Shown: positions 46,703 to 61,238, counted from the first letter of the stretch. The stretch: 64,000 bases of DNA from Smittia aterrima (GCA_033063855.1 CP093831.1:20274001-20338000), one strand, 5' to 3'. Notes: a model not told the origin generated them from the letters alone. Program-made: numbers and translations.

Positions 46703-47809
46703 ACTTGCTGTAACAGTTCAAATATTGTCGTAAACTTACGACCAACGTTAAGTATTAGTTTACCATTATGAACGCTGTAAGTGGCGCTGAAATCAATTAA
46801 ATTATTGTTATTTTAATGAAGTTAAACTTGCTGAGACTGTTTGGATATCGCGAAGTTATGTACGGGATTTCCAAGCAGCCTTTAATTGAGAATCTTATTT
46901 TATTTTGTGCAATAATAAAATGCAAATGTAATAAAATGCAAGAAGATTGATGAAAGGTTGTAAAATAACAAAAACATTTATCGTTGATTTTTCAAAAATG
47001 TTTTTCTCTTTATTATGATTTAATGATTGAATCTTGTTCTGCTGATGATGATCAATGTAAACTACGTGAGGTACAATCTTCTTTATCATATAAAATTGAT
47101 ATCAATTTTCATTTAAAATCATTTTTGTTTCAATTTTTCAATGTTTTAATTTCATGAGAAATGTGAGCGCGATTTATCTTCGAGTAACATCAGAATAAAA
47201 AGATGGAACAAAAAATTTAAAAAGCAATATATTCCAATAATTTTTTTCATTAGAGACAAAAGGATTTTGGTTAGACAACTATGTAGTTCGCATCGAACAC
47301 TTTCTTTTTAAATTTTAGTGAACTTATAAAATTTTTAAGACAACATTTGTCTTAGATTTTATTGCACCTTTGGTTTTCTTGTGATCAACGCAAGTTCTTT
47401 CAACAATTTTTCGAAAAAAAAAACTTTACTACGATCAAAGTATATGCGCATGGGAATCACCAGATAAGCTTCTTGTGTGTGAAACTTTCTATTTTTCAAT
47501 TATTTCCAGCCCTATAAAACGAAAGATTAAGTTAATTGCCATGTCTACATCGAAACAATTGGTTTCATCAGCAAAAGTGGGAAAGTTTCAATAAGTACTA
47601 AAAACTAAATGTTTTCTCTAAGATTCGAAAATAATTTTCCCTCCGAGTTTTCCTTGTGAGTTTTTACTTATTCGATTAAGAAAGAAGCTTTTGGTTTAAA
47701 TGTTGTTTAAATGTTTTTGTTTGTTGGTTTAGGTTTTTGAGTTTTAATACTATCGATTTTCATCCTATGATTCACATTGTGTCCTTTTTACAGTTAAGAT
47801 TCTTTTCCT
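46703..47809. other. convergent intergenic region PAP2 / rutabaga
   Basis: It holds the PAP2 3'UTR (AATAAA at 46914-46919) and the rut 3'UTR. Very AT-rich, no additional gene seen. Confidence 0.55.
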
Positions 47810-50800
47810 TTAGTTTTGAGGGCCAAACTTGCTCGTGATTTTATTCGAAACGTTGACAATCGCCATTTCGTTTTTAGAATCAACTTCGCAGTCGTACAAA
47901 CCGCTTAATGAGTCGAGGCTAAGCTCGAAGCGACTACTTGCCCTAGAGCTGGAGATTGAAGTATCGTCAGGTGCGTTATATAACGAGTTTACGTCACTTA
48001 GAGCTCCTTCAGCGTCAGTAAGACCCGCTTCATTAAGTAATGAGATATTCTCAAGAGCAGGATCGTCAGTGATATAACCAGCGCTCTCGCATCCTCCAGC
48101 TTCATCACGACAATCGTCTTCGCTCCACTCTGATTGACTTTCCATATTTGTCTCAAGGAGATTCTGATTAGTGCTCTCACTGAACTTGAGATTATCGTTT
48201 GAAAATCCGATTGATGGATCTTCTGTATGTTTGTCGTCTTCACTGGCATAGTTTTCCTTTCGACTGCTGTTTCGACTGTAACTCGATATGCTTGTCGGTT
48301 CATCAAGATTATTTTGTGAAGATGCTTGTGTATCGCTCTTTTTCTCGAGACTTTGACTGTAATTAAATGACTTATTAATTGCTCGAGATGTATTGCTTTC
48401 TCAACTTACTTTTGAATTTCAACATTTTTATTTCTCGTCATCTCCTTGATCGCTTCAAGTCCCACAGGGTGTTTCAAGCTATTTGTGTCCACACACGAAT
48501 CGTCACTATCCTTCGCCTTGATGTTGTTATTATTAATATTTCCATTTCTTGCACTGGGTAAAGATCCTGCGTTCGAAGCTTTCGATTTCGAGTAGAGACT
48601 GTTGCTTCCGTTGCCGTTATTATTTCCATTCTTCTTAGTGTAGTCTAAGTTGTTGGTCTTACTCACGGCGCCAGCATACGAAGGCACCATTTTATTTTTA
48701 GCTGACTCGTTAAGCAGTCGCTGTAGTTCTCGCTCAAAAGGTGATTTCGGGAAAGCTAATGAATTTAAACAATTGAATGTTACATAAAACTCATAAACTA
48801 CCAAGCCAATGACAAATTCTACTCACGTTTATCATGGAACTCGAAGCTGTTGCACGACTCGCCCTTGTTAGGTATCGTTGAGATAGTGTGATCAGTTGTA
48901 GAGCTGATTTCGTAGTCTTGCAGATCTTTCAGATTAGTGATCGCCTTGTGTTCATCATTCATTGTTCCAAGACGAGATTGAAAACTGCTAATATGCTTCT
49001 GCTCGATGCACTTTGGCATGTTTAGTTTCAGATTACTTTGATCGCAATCATCTGTTGTTTTTGAATAACTTTCGTCAGAAGAGGAATCAACGCTAATTGA
49101 CTGATGATGATCGCTTTGACTCAGATCGTCAGTTGAAGACATTTCTCGGCTTTCATTGAATTCATTCGCAATCGGTAGCTTCGGTAATGGTTTCATGTAA
49201 GCCTCAGCGGAGTTATTGTTACTCGTATGATATCGAAGTGGAGCTGAGTTCGTTTGCTTCTTCATGTGATGCTGTTGCGGTTGATTTTGTTGGAAATGTT
49301 GACGATAGCGATTGTCTATTGGTTGTATTGTTCGTTGGAAAGGAACTCCAACATACTGAGGTGGCTCATATTTGTTCGATGACTCAGCTCGATATAACAC
49401 CTTTGGCATAACGTTAGCATTTGTCAAGAGTGGCTCATGTTCATGCTCGTTTCGAGCATGCACGATATTGTAATGATTGCTGTACATCGCAGGCTCTTCG
49501 CTTCCGCGATCTAAATAGTTTATACGTGGCTGCTTCTCACTGGGATTCTCGATAATATTAAATGACTCTCGAATGTTATATTGTTGGACGTGAGGCTGAG
49601 TTTGAACTGTATGTTGATGGTGTCCGTGAATATTATAATTGTTAATGTTGTAGTGATTGTTAATGTTGATTTTGTTGTAGTTGTCATACTCGCGTTTGAC
49701 GTAATTGAGGTTTTCCGTCAAATTCATTCCGTTGTATAAATTAGCGTTGGAGGACGGTTTCTCCTCGAGATAGTTTCCAAAATGTTTCTTCTTCATGTAG
49801 GCTTCTTTATTGATAGCACTTCCTTGATAATTTGCATTCTCTTGGAAGTTGGGATGACGCATGTGAGCCATTTCCATTCCAATGTCGTTTGATGGTTTTG
49901 CATCGCACAAAAAGTAAGTCACCATGTCACCTTTGCCTTTTACTTTGATCTGTCCGCGACATTTGAATTCAAAATGAGACCCTTGCAGTGCGTCAACCAC
50001 TTCTTGTGTCACTTGAGTGTATCCCACAACGCCTGTTGAATCCATCCGTGATGCGACATTTACTGTGTTTCCCCAAATATCGTATTGGGGTTTACGAGCT
50101 CCGATAACACCAGCAACAACAGATCCCAAATTTACACCAACTCGCAGCATAAAATTGTTGTACGAGTTGTCATTAATATTTTTAAGCTTCACCCGCATTG
50201 CTCGTACGAATTCTATTAGCGAGGTCATTAATCTTCGAGCACTATTCGGATCATTTGGAATAATTTTGTATTCGGGAATCAATCCAACAGCAGCCATATA
50301 AGTGGATCCAATAGTTTTAATCTTATCAATCGAGTGGAATCGTTCATCGCACATTAACTCGTCAAAATCTGCAATTATTTCGTTGAGAAGCCGCAAACAC
50401 TCAACACCTTGATTAGATCCATCTAACTCAGTATAGAATTCTTGGAAGTTCGGAAGAGAGCAGAAAGCGACGCCGACTTTTTGATAGCTCTGATGATAAA
50501 GCTCTTGACGTAAGGTACCCATGTTATTTCTAAATTGAAAGTCTGAAATTAAAAGAGTTTGAATCTAATTTCAGTGTTTCAATATTTTAAGAGTCTCACC
50601 CAAGAAATGAGCGGCAACATGTGACGGTAGCAAGTTGTGTAGAATTCGTTTGTTGGACTGCTGGAGTACCGACATTTCTCTTTTCTCCTGGGATGCTTGC
50701 AGTTGCCATAAGAAATCCAAACGAGCCGTCCATTCAACTTGGCGGCCATGCGTCAGCACTGCGATCATGAAGATGATAATTCGTGCCAACGAAATTGTGT

Positions 50801-53800
50801 GCAAAGGAACGGAAGATCTGCCAGAAATTCAATATTGAAATATATGAAAGCATTTTGTGTGTTTCACTCTTACTCTACGCGGTTGTCGTAGCAGTCGAAG
50901 ATGTGAGCATGAGAAATCTCAATGAACAGAGAGTAGGCTGTTCCCATCAAGATGATTAAAGTCGATTTAACTATTATCGGCAGTCTGAGGCGAGAAAAAA
51001 AGTATAAAAATCATAAAATATAACAACTTTGAAATCTTACCGCAAATAAATTGCAACGCAGATAAAAGCAAATGCAGCTGATAATGAAATATATTGTGGG
51101 AGAGCACAACGCCGATGACTCTCATTATCTAGCTCTTCCTTGGCTTCGGTTGTGAAATTAGATGTGCACGGGTTGTCGCTGAGACATGTGAACTAGAAAA
51201 ATAGATAAAATCAATAAGAAATTTAATAAAGGCTAAGCAGGTTAAACTTACAACATTCATCTGTCCAACAGAATAAACAAGAATGATAGTGAAAACTGTA
51301 ATTGCAAGCCTGAGAGAAAAGCTCTGAGTCACGTCCCAATAGATCCATTTAAGTCGAGCTGCTATGATGAGAATTAGAATAGACGAGATCCAAATGAAAG
51401 CAGTGAGGAACAGCAGCAAAAGTATTAGAGTCCTTGGAAGTGCAGACACCTGTGAAGCGAAAACAAATAGATCAATGAATAAATTTAAAATTAAATCTTT
51501 CTGAAAAATTACCTGAAGACCAGCACTCAATATCAATAGAAGTAAGCTTGTGCCCATGGACATTGTAAAACCAAAATCAAAGTCTTGGTGATAACTTTTT
51601 TCTTTTTCGCTTTCGCGAAAATTTAAAGTGATTCGGCTTACGTGTGCCGTCTTTTCACGGTCAACTGAGCGAGCCTAAAAATACATTAAATCAATAGAGC
51701 AATCTTATAAAAAATTTGCAAGCATTGTCACACTCACTTCGATAGCTTGTGACAAGAATTTGTTTACACGATTTGAAGGCTGGTGATAGACGCTGGAATG
51801 GCGTTTTTTGAAAGGCCGTTTGAACTTCTCAGTCACTTTATTCTATAATATAAAACGAAACAACGTTAGCAACCTTCCCAAAAATTATATTCAAAGGCTT
51901 TCTATTTCACTAAATCATAACACCAAAACATTTAAAGGCAGACTTACAAAGTACTAAAGAAGATTTTAGGATAAGTGTTTAAAGATGCAAAGTCGAATAA
52001 AAGAAGAAAATAAAGAATTTATTTCACAAAAGATTCTTAAATGTGTTCGAAATAAGTTTTTTTCAAAAAGCAAATCAAAATTTAACAAACAATCGCTTCC
52101 ATTTATCAAAATAATAAAGATTCTTACCTGTCGGGTCTTGTTATCTTGGAATCCACCGGCACTTTCATTGCTGAAACCACTGCCGGTGTTGGCAAGATGA
52201 GAAAATGGTGCTGGCACTGAGTATGGTTTAATTGTATGAAGAAGCTGTACAACTACATTCGAGACGTTTCTGAATGAAAGCTTTCTACGATTTGCTTCGC
52301 CAACAGCTGATCTTACTCCCAAAGTATTCAACATCAACGGCTGCAGAATAAATATTTTGGTGAAACAAATTTCAAAACTATCTACGTGTAAACTTTACTT
52401 TTCTTCGATGAACCGGTGGCACGATGAAGAAAGTGTCGATTCCTTGTTGTTTTAAGTAGTAATCGCGATTACTTCCATTACCCAGCTCTACCTCATATTC
52501 ACCGCCGAGAGCTTCTAGTGTAGCACGAGTAATATGAACTCTTCCTGGTTCTCCTCCGCTCTCCATGTGGTTAGCGATAGTCACATTGTCTCCAAACACA
52601 TCGTACTGCCATTTTCGAAGACCAAGAACGCCACACAAGACTCTTCCAGAGTTTATTCCCACTCGCATATTCAAGTTGACGTCGGTAGCATCCACGACTG
52701 CAGAGATAGCATCAATCATATCAAGTCCCATTTCCACAGTGTTCTTAGCATGCTCAGCTCTCGCTTCGGGCAATCCACTGACGCAATAATAACAGTCTCC
52801 AAGAATCTTGATACGTAAGCAGTGATTATCATGCGCTAGCTGATCGAATCTCCCAAAGAGCTCATTTAATAATCGAACCAACTCTTGAGCTGTGCATTGG
52901 CTTGCAAGAACAGTAAATCCAACGATGTCAGCAAAGAGAATGCTTACATTCTCATACTTCTGAATGTATATCTTATGGAATTGACCTTCAACTGGTGACA
53001 GAATGTCGTTTTTCATTTCCATCGCAACATGTTGCGGTAGTACAGAGAGTAAAAGTCTCTCTAGCTTTTCGTTTTCATCTTCCATTTCCAGACGTGCAGC
53101 AATGCAGTTTCGAGTATCTAAGAAAGCGCGCCTTTGAGCACGTTCCATCATGATGTTGATAACAATGCCAGCGACATTAATTCCGACAAAAATGAATATG
53201 TTGGCCGATAATTGGTTAAAAGCCAAATATTTAAATGTCCCAATGTAGATATGAAAGCTCGTGATGCCAATATGTGCCCCTGGCAATAAAACGCCAAAAA
53301 GAATCGCTTCCCATATCTTTAAAGGAAGCATCGCGTACGCCAGGAAGATAACAAACACAATTTGCCATACTCCTTCAACCATCACTTCTCGCGTGTCAAC
53401 CGGCAAATCGAAGCCGCTCAAATTGGGCATCGAAACGATGCAAAAGGCGGACGTGAAGACCAAGATTCCATAGCACAACAGCGGCAGATGATGGTCACGA
53501 ATTATCCGAAACTTCAACAAGAATAATATGATGGTGAACAAGAGACAAAGGCAGCCATTGAAAACATTCTAAATTTGTGAGAAATGCAATGCAATATTGA
53601 AATAAAATGCTGAGAATTTCATTAGAGAAAAGTATCTTACATGAACAGTTGCCGTTTGATTATAAGCCAAGCTTAATATCGCCATGATCCCGGTCAGCAT
53701 AACGACTAACGTTACAACTCCGAACACAGAAATCCATTGAATTTTGTGCGTATAGCGTTGGTAGAGCTCCTCCAATTCGTCGTTTTCAAAACGAAGTTTA

Positions 53801-53841
53801 TTCCATGGATGAGAACGAGACGCTTTCACTGCATGATCCAT
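47810..53841 (-). CDS. rut: rutabaga, Ca2+/calmodulin-responsive adenylyl cyclase
   Basis: Twelve exons on the minus strand: 53841-53641, 53568-52399, 52340-52128, 51842-51738, 51674-51513, 51449-51252, 51192-51041, 50984-50874, 50817-50600, 50542-48827, 48755-48410, 48356-47810; 1712 residues, shorter than fly Rut (about 2248). It makes cAMP from ATP and in flies acts in learning. Layout: six membrane segments (~35-235), C1 cyclase domain from ~265 with the metal-binding ILFADIVGFT and LGDCYYCVSG, a C1b segment RRKLSFRNVSNVVVQLLHTI matching the calmodulin site of type I cyclases, six more segments (~565-790), and C2 domain ~860-1060 with KPQYDIWGNTVNVASRMDST. A long Asn/His/Gln-rich tail ends in the fly-specific block ENISLLNEAGLTDAEGALSD and ITSKFG. 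That tail, plus the C1b sequence, identifies rut rather than another cyclase. Confidence 0.96.
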
Positions 53842-56800
53842 ACTTGCTGCTTTAATGTAGAGAAAGACGTTACTAGTGAAGACAACGATAGAGAGCTGAG
53901 TGCTGTAAATATGAAAACAGAAAAATACTTTTATTCTCGCGAAATAATTTGTTGTGCTAATTCGTTTGAAATCTTAATTGTAGCATTTAGTTTTACTGTT
54001 CAATCCTTCATTTCTAGTCTGATGTAAAGTGAATAACTATTTAAAAAAATTCATATGAAATGCAAATAATAGAAACCCGATTTAAGGGCAAAAACATTAC
54101 TAACTCAACCTGATTCTCGTTGCGATGCCATCAATGAATCTGGTTTTAAGATTATGTATTTTTGGAATTTTGAAATCTGAGGAATGTGGAGAGATTCTCA
54201 GGTCAACATGCGAAGTCTTGACGTTTTTCTCTCAAGGACGAATTGATTTCATGACGACATTCGTTTAAAAATTCATTTCGGATCAGATAGTTTGAAGTTG
54301 AGTTCGGTACGCGATAATATTTTAAGCTCTTTCGTGAAATAGGATGAAGTCTAATATTTAAATTAAGAACATTTCTGTAAGAGGTTTAGTGTGTTAAACA
54401 AGACAAGCCGCTTTGATTACCGGATTTGTAAAGACCTGTAGGGATTTCAATTAAATAAACAAAAACCTATTGTTATGCGATCGATTGTTCTTTATCATAT
54501 CAGGAAACAGGTATTTTACTTTATCGCAATTCTTGAGGTGGTGAGTCCAAATGTTTATCTCGCTGAGACGCATTCATTACTGCCATTTAACCTGAGCGAC
54601 CTATGAGCTCATGGATCTCCATTGAGTGAAATATTCGTTTATTGTTTATCAGTTTAATAAATAAACTTTATTTTGTTTTGCTCTGGTTGGAACTGGAAAA
54701 TCTGACGAGAACTCCTAGCTTTTCGTGAAATCGAAGGAAAATCAGAAAGTACTGAGCAAAACTTAAAAATTACAACGTTTCAGAGAAACGATAAATTTCT
54801 TATAACATTTACTTAAACGTGAATTCGATTCAGAGATTTAAGGTTCATTACTTTTTAGTAAATATATCATCAGCTAAGTGCGCGAAATCGCTGGCAAACT
54901 TTCAAAAATAATTAGTAACACGACCTTCGTTTTGAGCCTAATCGTCTTTTGTTGTTACAAGCTGTTAACATTTTTCAGTGTGTGTGATTTTCCTAGACTT
55001 TTTTGTTTTTCCATATTGACGTTTTCTTGACAATTGCAAACTGACAACTGAGCTTTCTTAGCCCGGCACGTGGCAATGAAGCTTTAGAGCTGTGTTCTAG
55101 AGGTCGGAAAGGAGTGTTACATTTAATACGATTCCTAAATAGATCTCCAAGTCAGAGTTTGTGCACACATTTATTTATTTTAAAAATATTTATGCAAAAG
55201 TAAGCGGGTGCAAACCAATATACAAACTCAATTTGACTTGCTCAAAAAGCGAGGGATTTCAACAAGAACTTTTTTTTTCGAAATAGATCAATGATAATGT
55301 TTGCAAAATTTGTTTGCTAAATTTCAAGGATCTCTAACTACACATCTAAAATCAATTCGTTTCTCCAGATATAAATAAACAATAACTTTTTCAAATACGT
55401 GAAAATTCGGCTCAACACGTTTTCAGATAGAATTTCGTTCTCTTAAATGTGTTCACTACTGCGTAAACCAAAAACAAAAAAAAAAGTCAGAAAAACGATA
55501 TTGGCAACGTAAATAAATATTTAAATAAAGTTTTTGTTTCTAGACTTTTTTTTAATTTAAAACAGACGAATGACACGGGTGGTTTGCATGTGAGGTGGTA
55601 AACACATTTCCATTCGGTGGTAAAAATATCGAATGGAAACATCTGTACGTTCCGCTAGATCATTGCCTTTCATTCTCATTAAGATTTGCAAAATATTCTC
55701 GAAACAGAAGACTTGACGCAAGAAAAGCATTCATTTGTCATAAGGAGGAGAGTCGCTTGAAGGTATAATAGATGGAGATTATTTTAATAATCCAATTGTT
55801 GCGTAACTTATTAATAGATCTCATTGTTTGCACGAAGATTTTTTCTTCCATTCTCATTGGACTTGGAGTCGTGAACTTTTTTCGTGGGTGTCGAAGTGAG
55901 AACGACGAATAGTCGTAGATTTAAGATGTTGACGACACTAAACTTTTTCTATTCCCAAAACAAAATTCTTTAAATGCATTTCACAAGGATTTTTTTATCA
56001 GCTAGACTGGAAGAAATCGTAAATAATCAAGAAACGATTTTTTTTCTTCTTCTTCCACGTATTTTTCTCAAGTAAACAATTTTTTCGTCGCTTGTGTGGA
56101 AGTACTCACCTCTAATAATTGCTTGAAGCTTAAAGTTATCCTTAGGATTATTATAACGTTTTATTCTTCATTGCAAGATATTCCTAAATTCATTTACGTC
56201 AAAGAAGGATTTTTTTTGATAATTTTCCAGAAAAATTGTTCACGCCTCACATTTTCTTCATTTTTTATTGTTTATCAATTGCCTTTACACTCGCATTGAG
56301 AATTTAAGTATTCTTCATTTGATTACCGACAGTTTCAAGATATTTTAATGCTTTGTTCACTCACGGAGTCGCGGAAATAATAAAATTATTAGTAGAGAAA
56401 ATATTCATCACTTAAATGAATACAGAAGACTGAAAAATTCATCGAACTCAACATGCACAACTGAACATGCCCGCCACATTCAATTTTCACTGAAGCCGTT
56501 AGGATTAATAAAATACTAAACCGCAATCATGCTTAAACTAGATCTATTCAAAAAAGATGTTTTCTCCGGGTGTTGCGCAATAATGAATGAAACGAATATC
56601 AGGATACCTTGGGTTTTATATTGGAGAGCTCGCCGTTGCTCAGCCGCCATAATATGTTTTGAATTTTATCGCCTCTAATACTGAAGTTTAATAAATGCAT
56701 CTCTTCAAACTTGTGGTAGACTTCTATTTGCGATAATCCCTGCGAAAGCCAACATAAATTTCTTCTTTTAAATTGTTTTAAATTGTTTGAATTTCAAACA

Positions 56801-57141
56801 AAACTTGTGAAAGAAATAATTTAAAAGGGTTCAATAGAAGAAATGGACAAGTAATTCGTAGGGCCGTTAAAATTTCGTTTATTTCATCATTCTTCTTGAC
56901 TAATTTAAAAGGGTTTTGTAGCCTAAAATCTTTTGAAACATAACTTTTCTTTCTCAGAACTTGAAAAATTAAATCGAATTTTAACTCTTCACATTCTATT
57001 TTTTTGAAGATTCGACAAAGACTCAACTAATACAACGACTGCCTATTGATGTTTTTAACATTTGTTCGTATCAGTTATCTACAAGTTGGAAATGTCTCGA
57101 AATTTCCCTTGTTCTGGGATTTAAATATACTTTGAATTCGC
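53842..57141. other. 3.3 kb upstream of rutabaga / downstream of hppy
   Basis: AT-rich. It should contain untranslated 5' exons and the promoter of rut, and the short 3'UTR of hppy at the right end. A GC-richer patch at about 56600-56650 precedes AT-rich DNA and could be a promoter. No ORF with coding character. Confidence 0.45.
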
Positions 57142-60100
57142 TTAATAGCTTGCTTCATGACCCGCAAGAGTATATAAGTCGTGATATTCCTCGGTTCCAG
57201 ACGCGTCGTTTCCACCTCGAATTTGACTACTTTCTAGACAGACGGCCCTGGAAATAAATCTCAATTAAAGAATTTGTCAATTGACACAAACTTGAAAACA
57301 AACTTTTCACTTCCTAGAAGTTTATACGTTTTGCTCGTGTCGGTAATTTCCTGTGTGATGGCACCATTTCTTAAAGATCTTCCCTGCATTCCGTGCGAGT
57401 GGAACGCAAGGATACTGTCGTTTTGCACAACAACTAAAAATTAAAAGACATTTAATATAAAACCGCGATGTTAATGAAATATTTTACTCACCCATTCCTT
57501 CGACCTTGAAATCAAACTCAAACTTGGCGCGTCCAATCTTCTTCGTCGTCTTTGGCTGACCCCTTAAATCTACCATTTCAATTTCATTATCATGAACAAT
57601 GGCAATAACGTCTTTCTCCATCTGATGATAAATCGAAGTTCATTATGCTTTGATATTTCTTTCATGAAATGTGAAATGTCTTACCTGATGAACTTTAACA
57701 ACATTCAAAGGCATTCGTTTTGGAATCATGGTCGCGGTCCGGTCCATGTCATTCAAGTCGTCATCATTTGATGAATTGAACCAACTGGCTGCTAAAAATA
57801 TTTGTTCTTCGTAAGAATTTTACTTAACGAAAGGAAGTGTCACATACCACTGTTCGTATTGATGAGCTCTAGTTTTAGTCCGGTCTCTCCGAACGTTGAT
57901 TTTGATACGCCGACACAAACTATTGGATATTCTAACTCGGGCGTGATAATCATTTCGAATACTGAATTATCATTAATCACTGAACCCATCGTTGACACCG
58001 GCCATTCACACTGTTTCAGCAGCATAAACTTATTTAAAGGATCATACCATTGCATCAGAAATATTCCGGAAGGTAAACGCCCACACAAATATTTATAACC
58101 GTTGTAAGGATTCCTTATAACGCAGCATTGCGAGCATCCCTTTGTGTCGGGAACTTTTGTTGTAAGAGCAAACTTTCTCGGAACGAGCTTCTCTGGTATT
58201 CGCTGCATGTGCATATGAAGAGTGAAACGACTAGTCGTTTGCTTGGAATGGAGTGCAACAAGGTCGTGACGATACAATTGACAAGATTTTCCTAAACATT
58301 TAAAAATATCTTGAAAATATTCTTACAATGTTTGTTAAGATATTCACCTGAAAGACTCATCAACACGTCTTTAATAACATAAAGCCAAACGGTCCTTCGA
58401 GGGTAAAGCTGATCTATTGTGGCGTCGTGAATTTCATTCATGTTGAGATTAAATATACCTTCGTCAGCGCCAATGATAATGTGCTGGTCACGCGTCTCGG
58501 GATTTATCCAAGAAGCAGTACAATTGATATGAAGTGGGCAGCCATTGAATACTTTCGAGAAACAAGCGCCCATCAGAACCTGATAATGAAATAATTATGT
58601 TTGTTATGTGAAGCTCGCATTGCGAAACTTTTAACAACTGAATCAATTATTAATATACCTTTGGTGTCGGCGGAAGTCCATTTGAAACAGGATGATGAAG
58701 AGGTGGAGGTGATCGATGACGATGTTTGTTACGTTTAGGGGGCACTGGTGGAGTATTGTTGAGTAAATCTGGTTGCTGTTGCTCCCCATCACTAAGACTT
58801 CGTTGACGATTAGCTGCTGAGCCCAAATCACTGAACATTCCAACCAGCCTATCCATTGAGTTGTGTCTCTTGGCAGCTCCCTCGTCATTAGCGGCCATTG
58901 CTGGGGGCATCTGCTCAGGCTGCGAGTCAGTACCTAAATTACAGCCACGTTGATGATTTTTGTTTCCTGAAGTTGAAAGCGTCATACGATCCCATTGGGC
59001 ATCCATATAACTTGATAAACTCATCTCACTTGGTAACGTTTCTGGCGGAGACATTTGATCACTGTTGTTGTTATTGCTTGTAGATGCTATCCCTTTAGAA
59101 CTCTCTCCATACAAGTGAGCCCTCTGCACTGTTCCTATTTTGCTCGGAATACGTTGTGGAACTGAAAGGCCCATCGCACTGTCTTCATCAATCTCACTGC
59201 TACCCTCACCAAACTGATGAGGGTTCTGATATTTATGAAGAAGCTCTCGCATCAACCTAACAGACATTTCTCCTGTGCCAGCACCACCACCGTTGACAAA
59301 TGGATGTTGTAATAGACGTTCAGCATTCGGTCGCTTCTTAGGATTCTTAGTTAATGATATTTTTGTGAAGGAATGGAAGATAGGAGACCAACGATCTTTT
59401 TCTTTGAGAGTCGGTGGCTTGAAGCCGCTCTTTGACATAAGAAAAAGTGCTCGCATTGGGTGAAGGTCAAACATGGGCGGTTGAAGCTCAGCCAATTCTA
59501 GAAACCAATTTTTGTAATTCTTGATTGAATGATTAAATGACAAATAATTACCAATCGATGTAATGCCCGTGGCCCAAATATCGCAGAGATGGTTGTAGCC
59601 GCCTTTTCTTTCTACAGCTGCTACTTCAGGTGCCATCCAATAAGGAGTCCCAATGAAGCTTTTCCGTTTGTTAATCGTAGCTGTGATTTGAGCTGATACT
59701 CCAAAGTCGGCTAGTTTTACATCGCCAGTATCCGTCAATAAAATATTTGCACCTTTGATATCGCGATGCATTTTTCCTCTGCCATGCAAATATTGTAGAC
59801 CAAGAAGAGTTTCTCGACATACATAAGCAATTTGTTGCTCGGCAAGTGGACCTGTGACTTGATAAATATCTTGAAGACTATACGCGCACAGTTCCATACA
59901 TATCCAGAGCCGATCTCGTCTTAAATATGAACCATAATAGCTGCAATGAAAAATCAACAATGAATTCTTTTGTCTATACTGGATCACTTCCCCAAATAGA
60001 TACTGACGAAATTATGTTTTTGTGTTGACACGAGCGTAACATCGTGATTTCTTGCTCGATTTGCTGAAAATCATCACCTGACTCAATTTTAATGACTTTG

Positions 60101-60290
60101 ATAGCTGCCAATTCGCCAGACTGAATGTTCTTGCCCTAAAGAATCGAATGGGTTAAGCCTTAAAAATTATTCATCATCAGAAAACTTGAAATTAGAATAC
60201 CTTGTACACATCTCCGTACGTTCCCGAACCAATCTTCTGAATAAGCTCGTATTCATCATGTGGATTCGTTTTATACACGGGCGTTTGCAT
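57142..60290 (-). CDS. hppy: happyhour, MAP4K (GCK-I) Ste20-family kinase
   Basis: Ten exons on the minus strand: 60290-60201, 60135-60008, 59940-59552, 59497-58659, 58579-58348, 58291-57848, 57791-57685, 57621-57492, 57433-57304, 57247-57142; 864 residues, near human MAP4K3/5. These kinases act upstream of JNK, Hippo and TORC1 signalling. The kinase domain starts YELIQKIGSGTYGDVYK, with AAIKVIK (ATP lysine), HRDIKGANILL, DFGVSA and GTPYWMAPEV, all intact. A Pro-rich linker (NTPPVPPKRNKHRHRSPPP) follows. The C-terminal citron homology domain spans ~485-850 and ends in the family signature LAGHEASY. The last junctions were fixed by that signature: donor gtttgt after 57304 and acceptor before 57247. 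The start gives MQTPVYKTNP. Confidence 0.95.
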
Positions 60291-61238
60291 GCTTAGAACT
60301 GATAATATTTCAAGAAAAACATTTTATTTGAAACGAACGAATACTCGAAATATTTTTCGACACTGGAATCAGAGAAATCAAATTTTTCCGTTAAATCGAC
60401 GCTGAAATTGAATACGCAGTTAAAGTAGAGATTTCTCGGTAATTAGGACGTTTAACAGAAATCCTTTTATACAAAGAGTTACTCTTTACCATAAGCTCCC
60501 AACCATACTTTGACATTATTTTGTAATTCTTATTCGTTTCTGACTCCTTGGCCAAGAAATATTTGGAAAAAAGTTTAACACGAAGAACTCACTCAATACC
60601 AAGGATTTGTGACGCTGTGACGCAATGCTTGATGACATCAGACGCAAGATTGATTCTTCCACATATCTACTAAATGAAAAAGGAAGTGCGCTAAGAAGGT
60701 AAAACCTACTGAAACGAAAACACAACGTCCCGGGAGTTATCTGAATCATAAACCAAAATGAAATGTTTTTCCGCCGACTTCTTTGATATTAAAGATTTTT
60801 TTAAAGCTGTTGTTAACAACGAATGCAGAAAATTGACGAATATAATAGGTTCTTAATACTCAGTTCTCAGCTTTATAGATGTTTCAACCACTCGCAGCAA
60901 TAAAAATTTTAGCAACGACAGTGAAGATGTCAATCATATGAAACTAATTAGATTCCGAAACACGACGTATTGCACTTCTTATCAGTGGTTGATTTAAATT
61001 ATGCCTTTTCCATTGATCTTATCGCTTTTAAATGAGTTTTGCAGCGAAATGCATTTGATTTGCGCATTGCATTTTTCAATAATTTGCTTTAGCGTTTCGA
61101 GACCATTTGAAAGTTTTCATGAAAAAAATTATTTATGCAAATTAGATTCTCATCAAGTTATTTTTTTTTAAATTTATTGGCTTAAGATTTTTTTAAAGCT
61201 CCGAACAAAAGTTGTATATAAAAAGAAAGTTGACGAAG
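60291..61238. other. hppy upstream region and CWC15 3'UTR
   Basis: AT-rich stretch of 0.95 kb with no recognisable coding sequence. It should contain the hppy promoter and 5'UTR and the end of the CWC15 transcript. Confidence 0.5.

Noticed and set aside
56096..56299. Plus-strand 67-codon hydrophobic ORF upstream of rut
   Set aside because: Composition matches translated AT-rich intergenic sequence. No homology or splice support.
57305..57311. Donor at 57311/57310 for hppy exon 9
   Set aside because: It gives a frame that stops after four codons, whereas the donor after 57304 restores the conserved C-terminus ending LAGHEASY.
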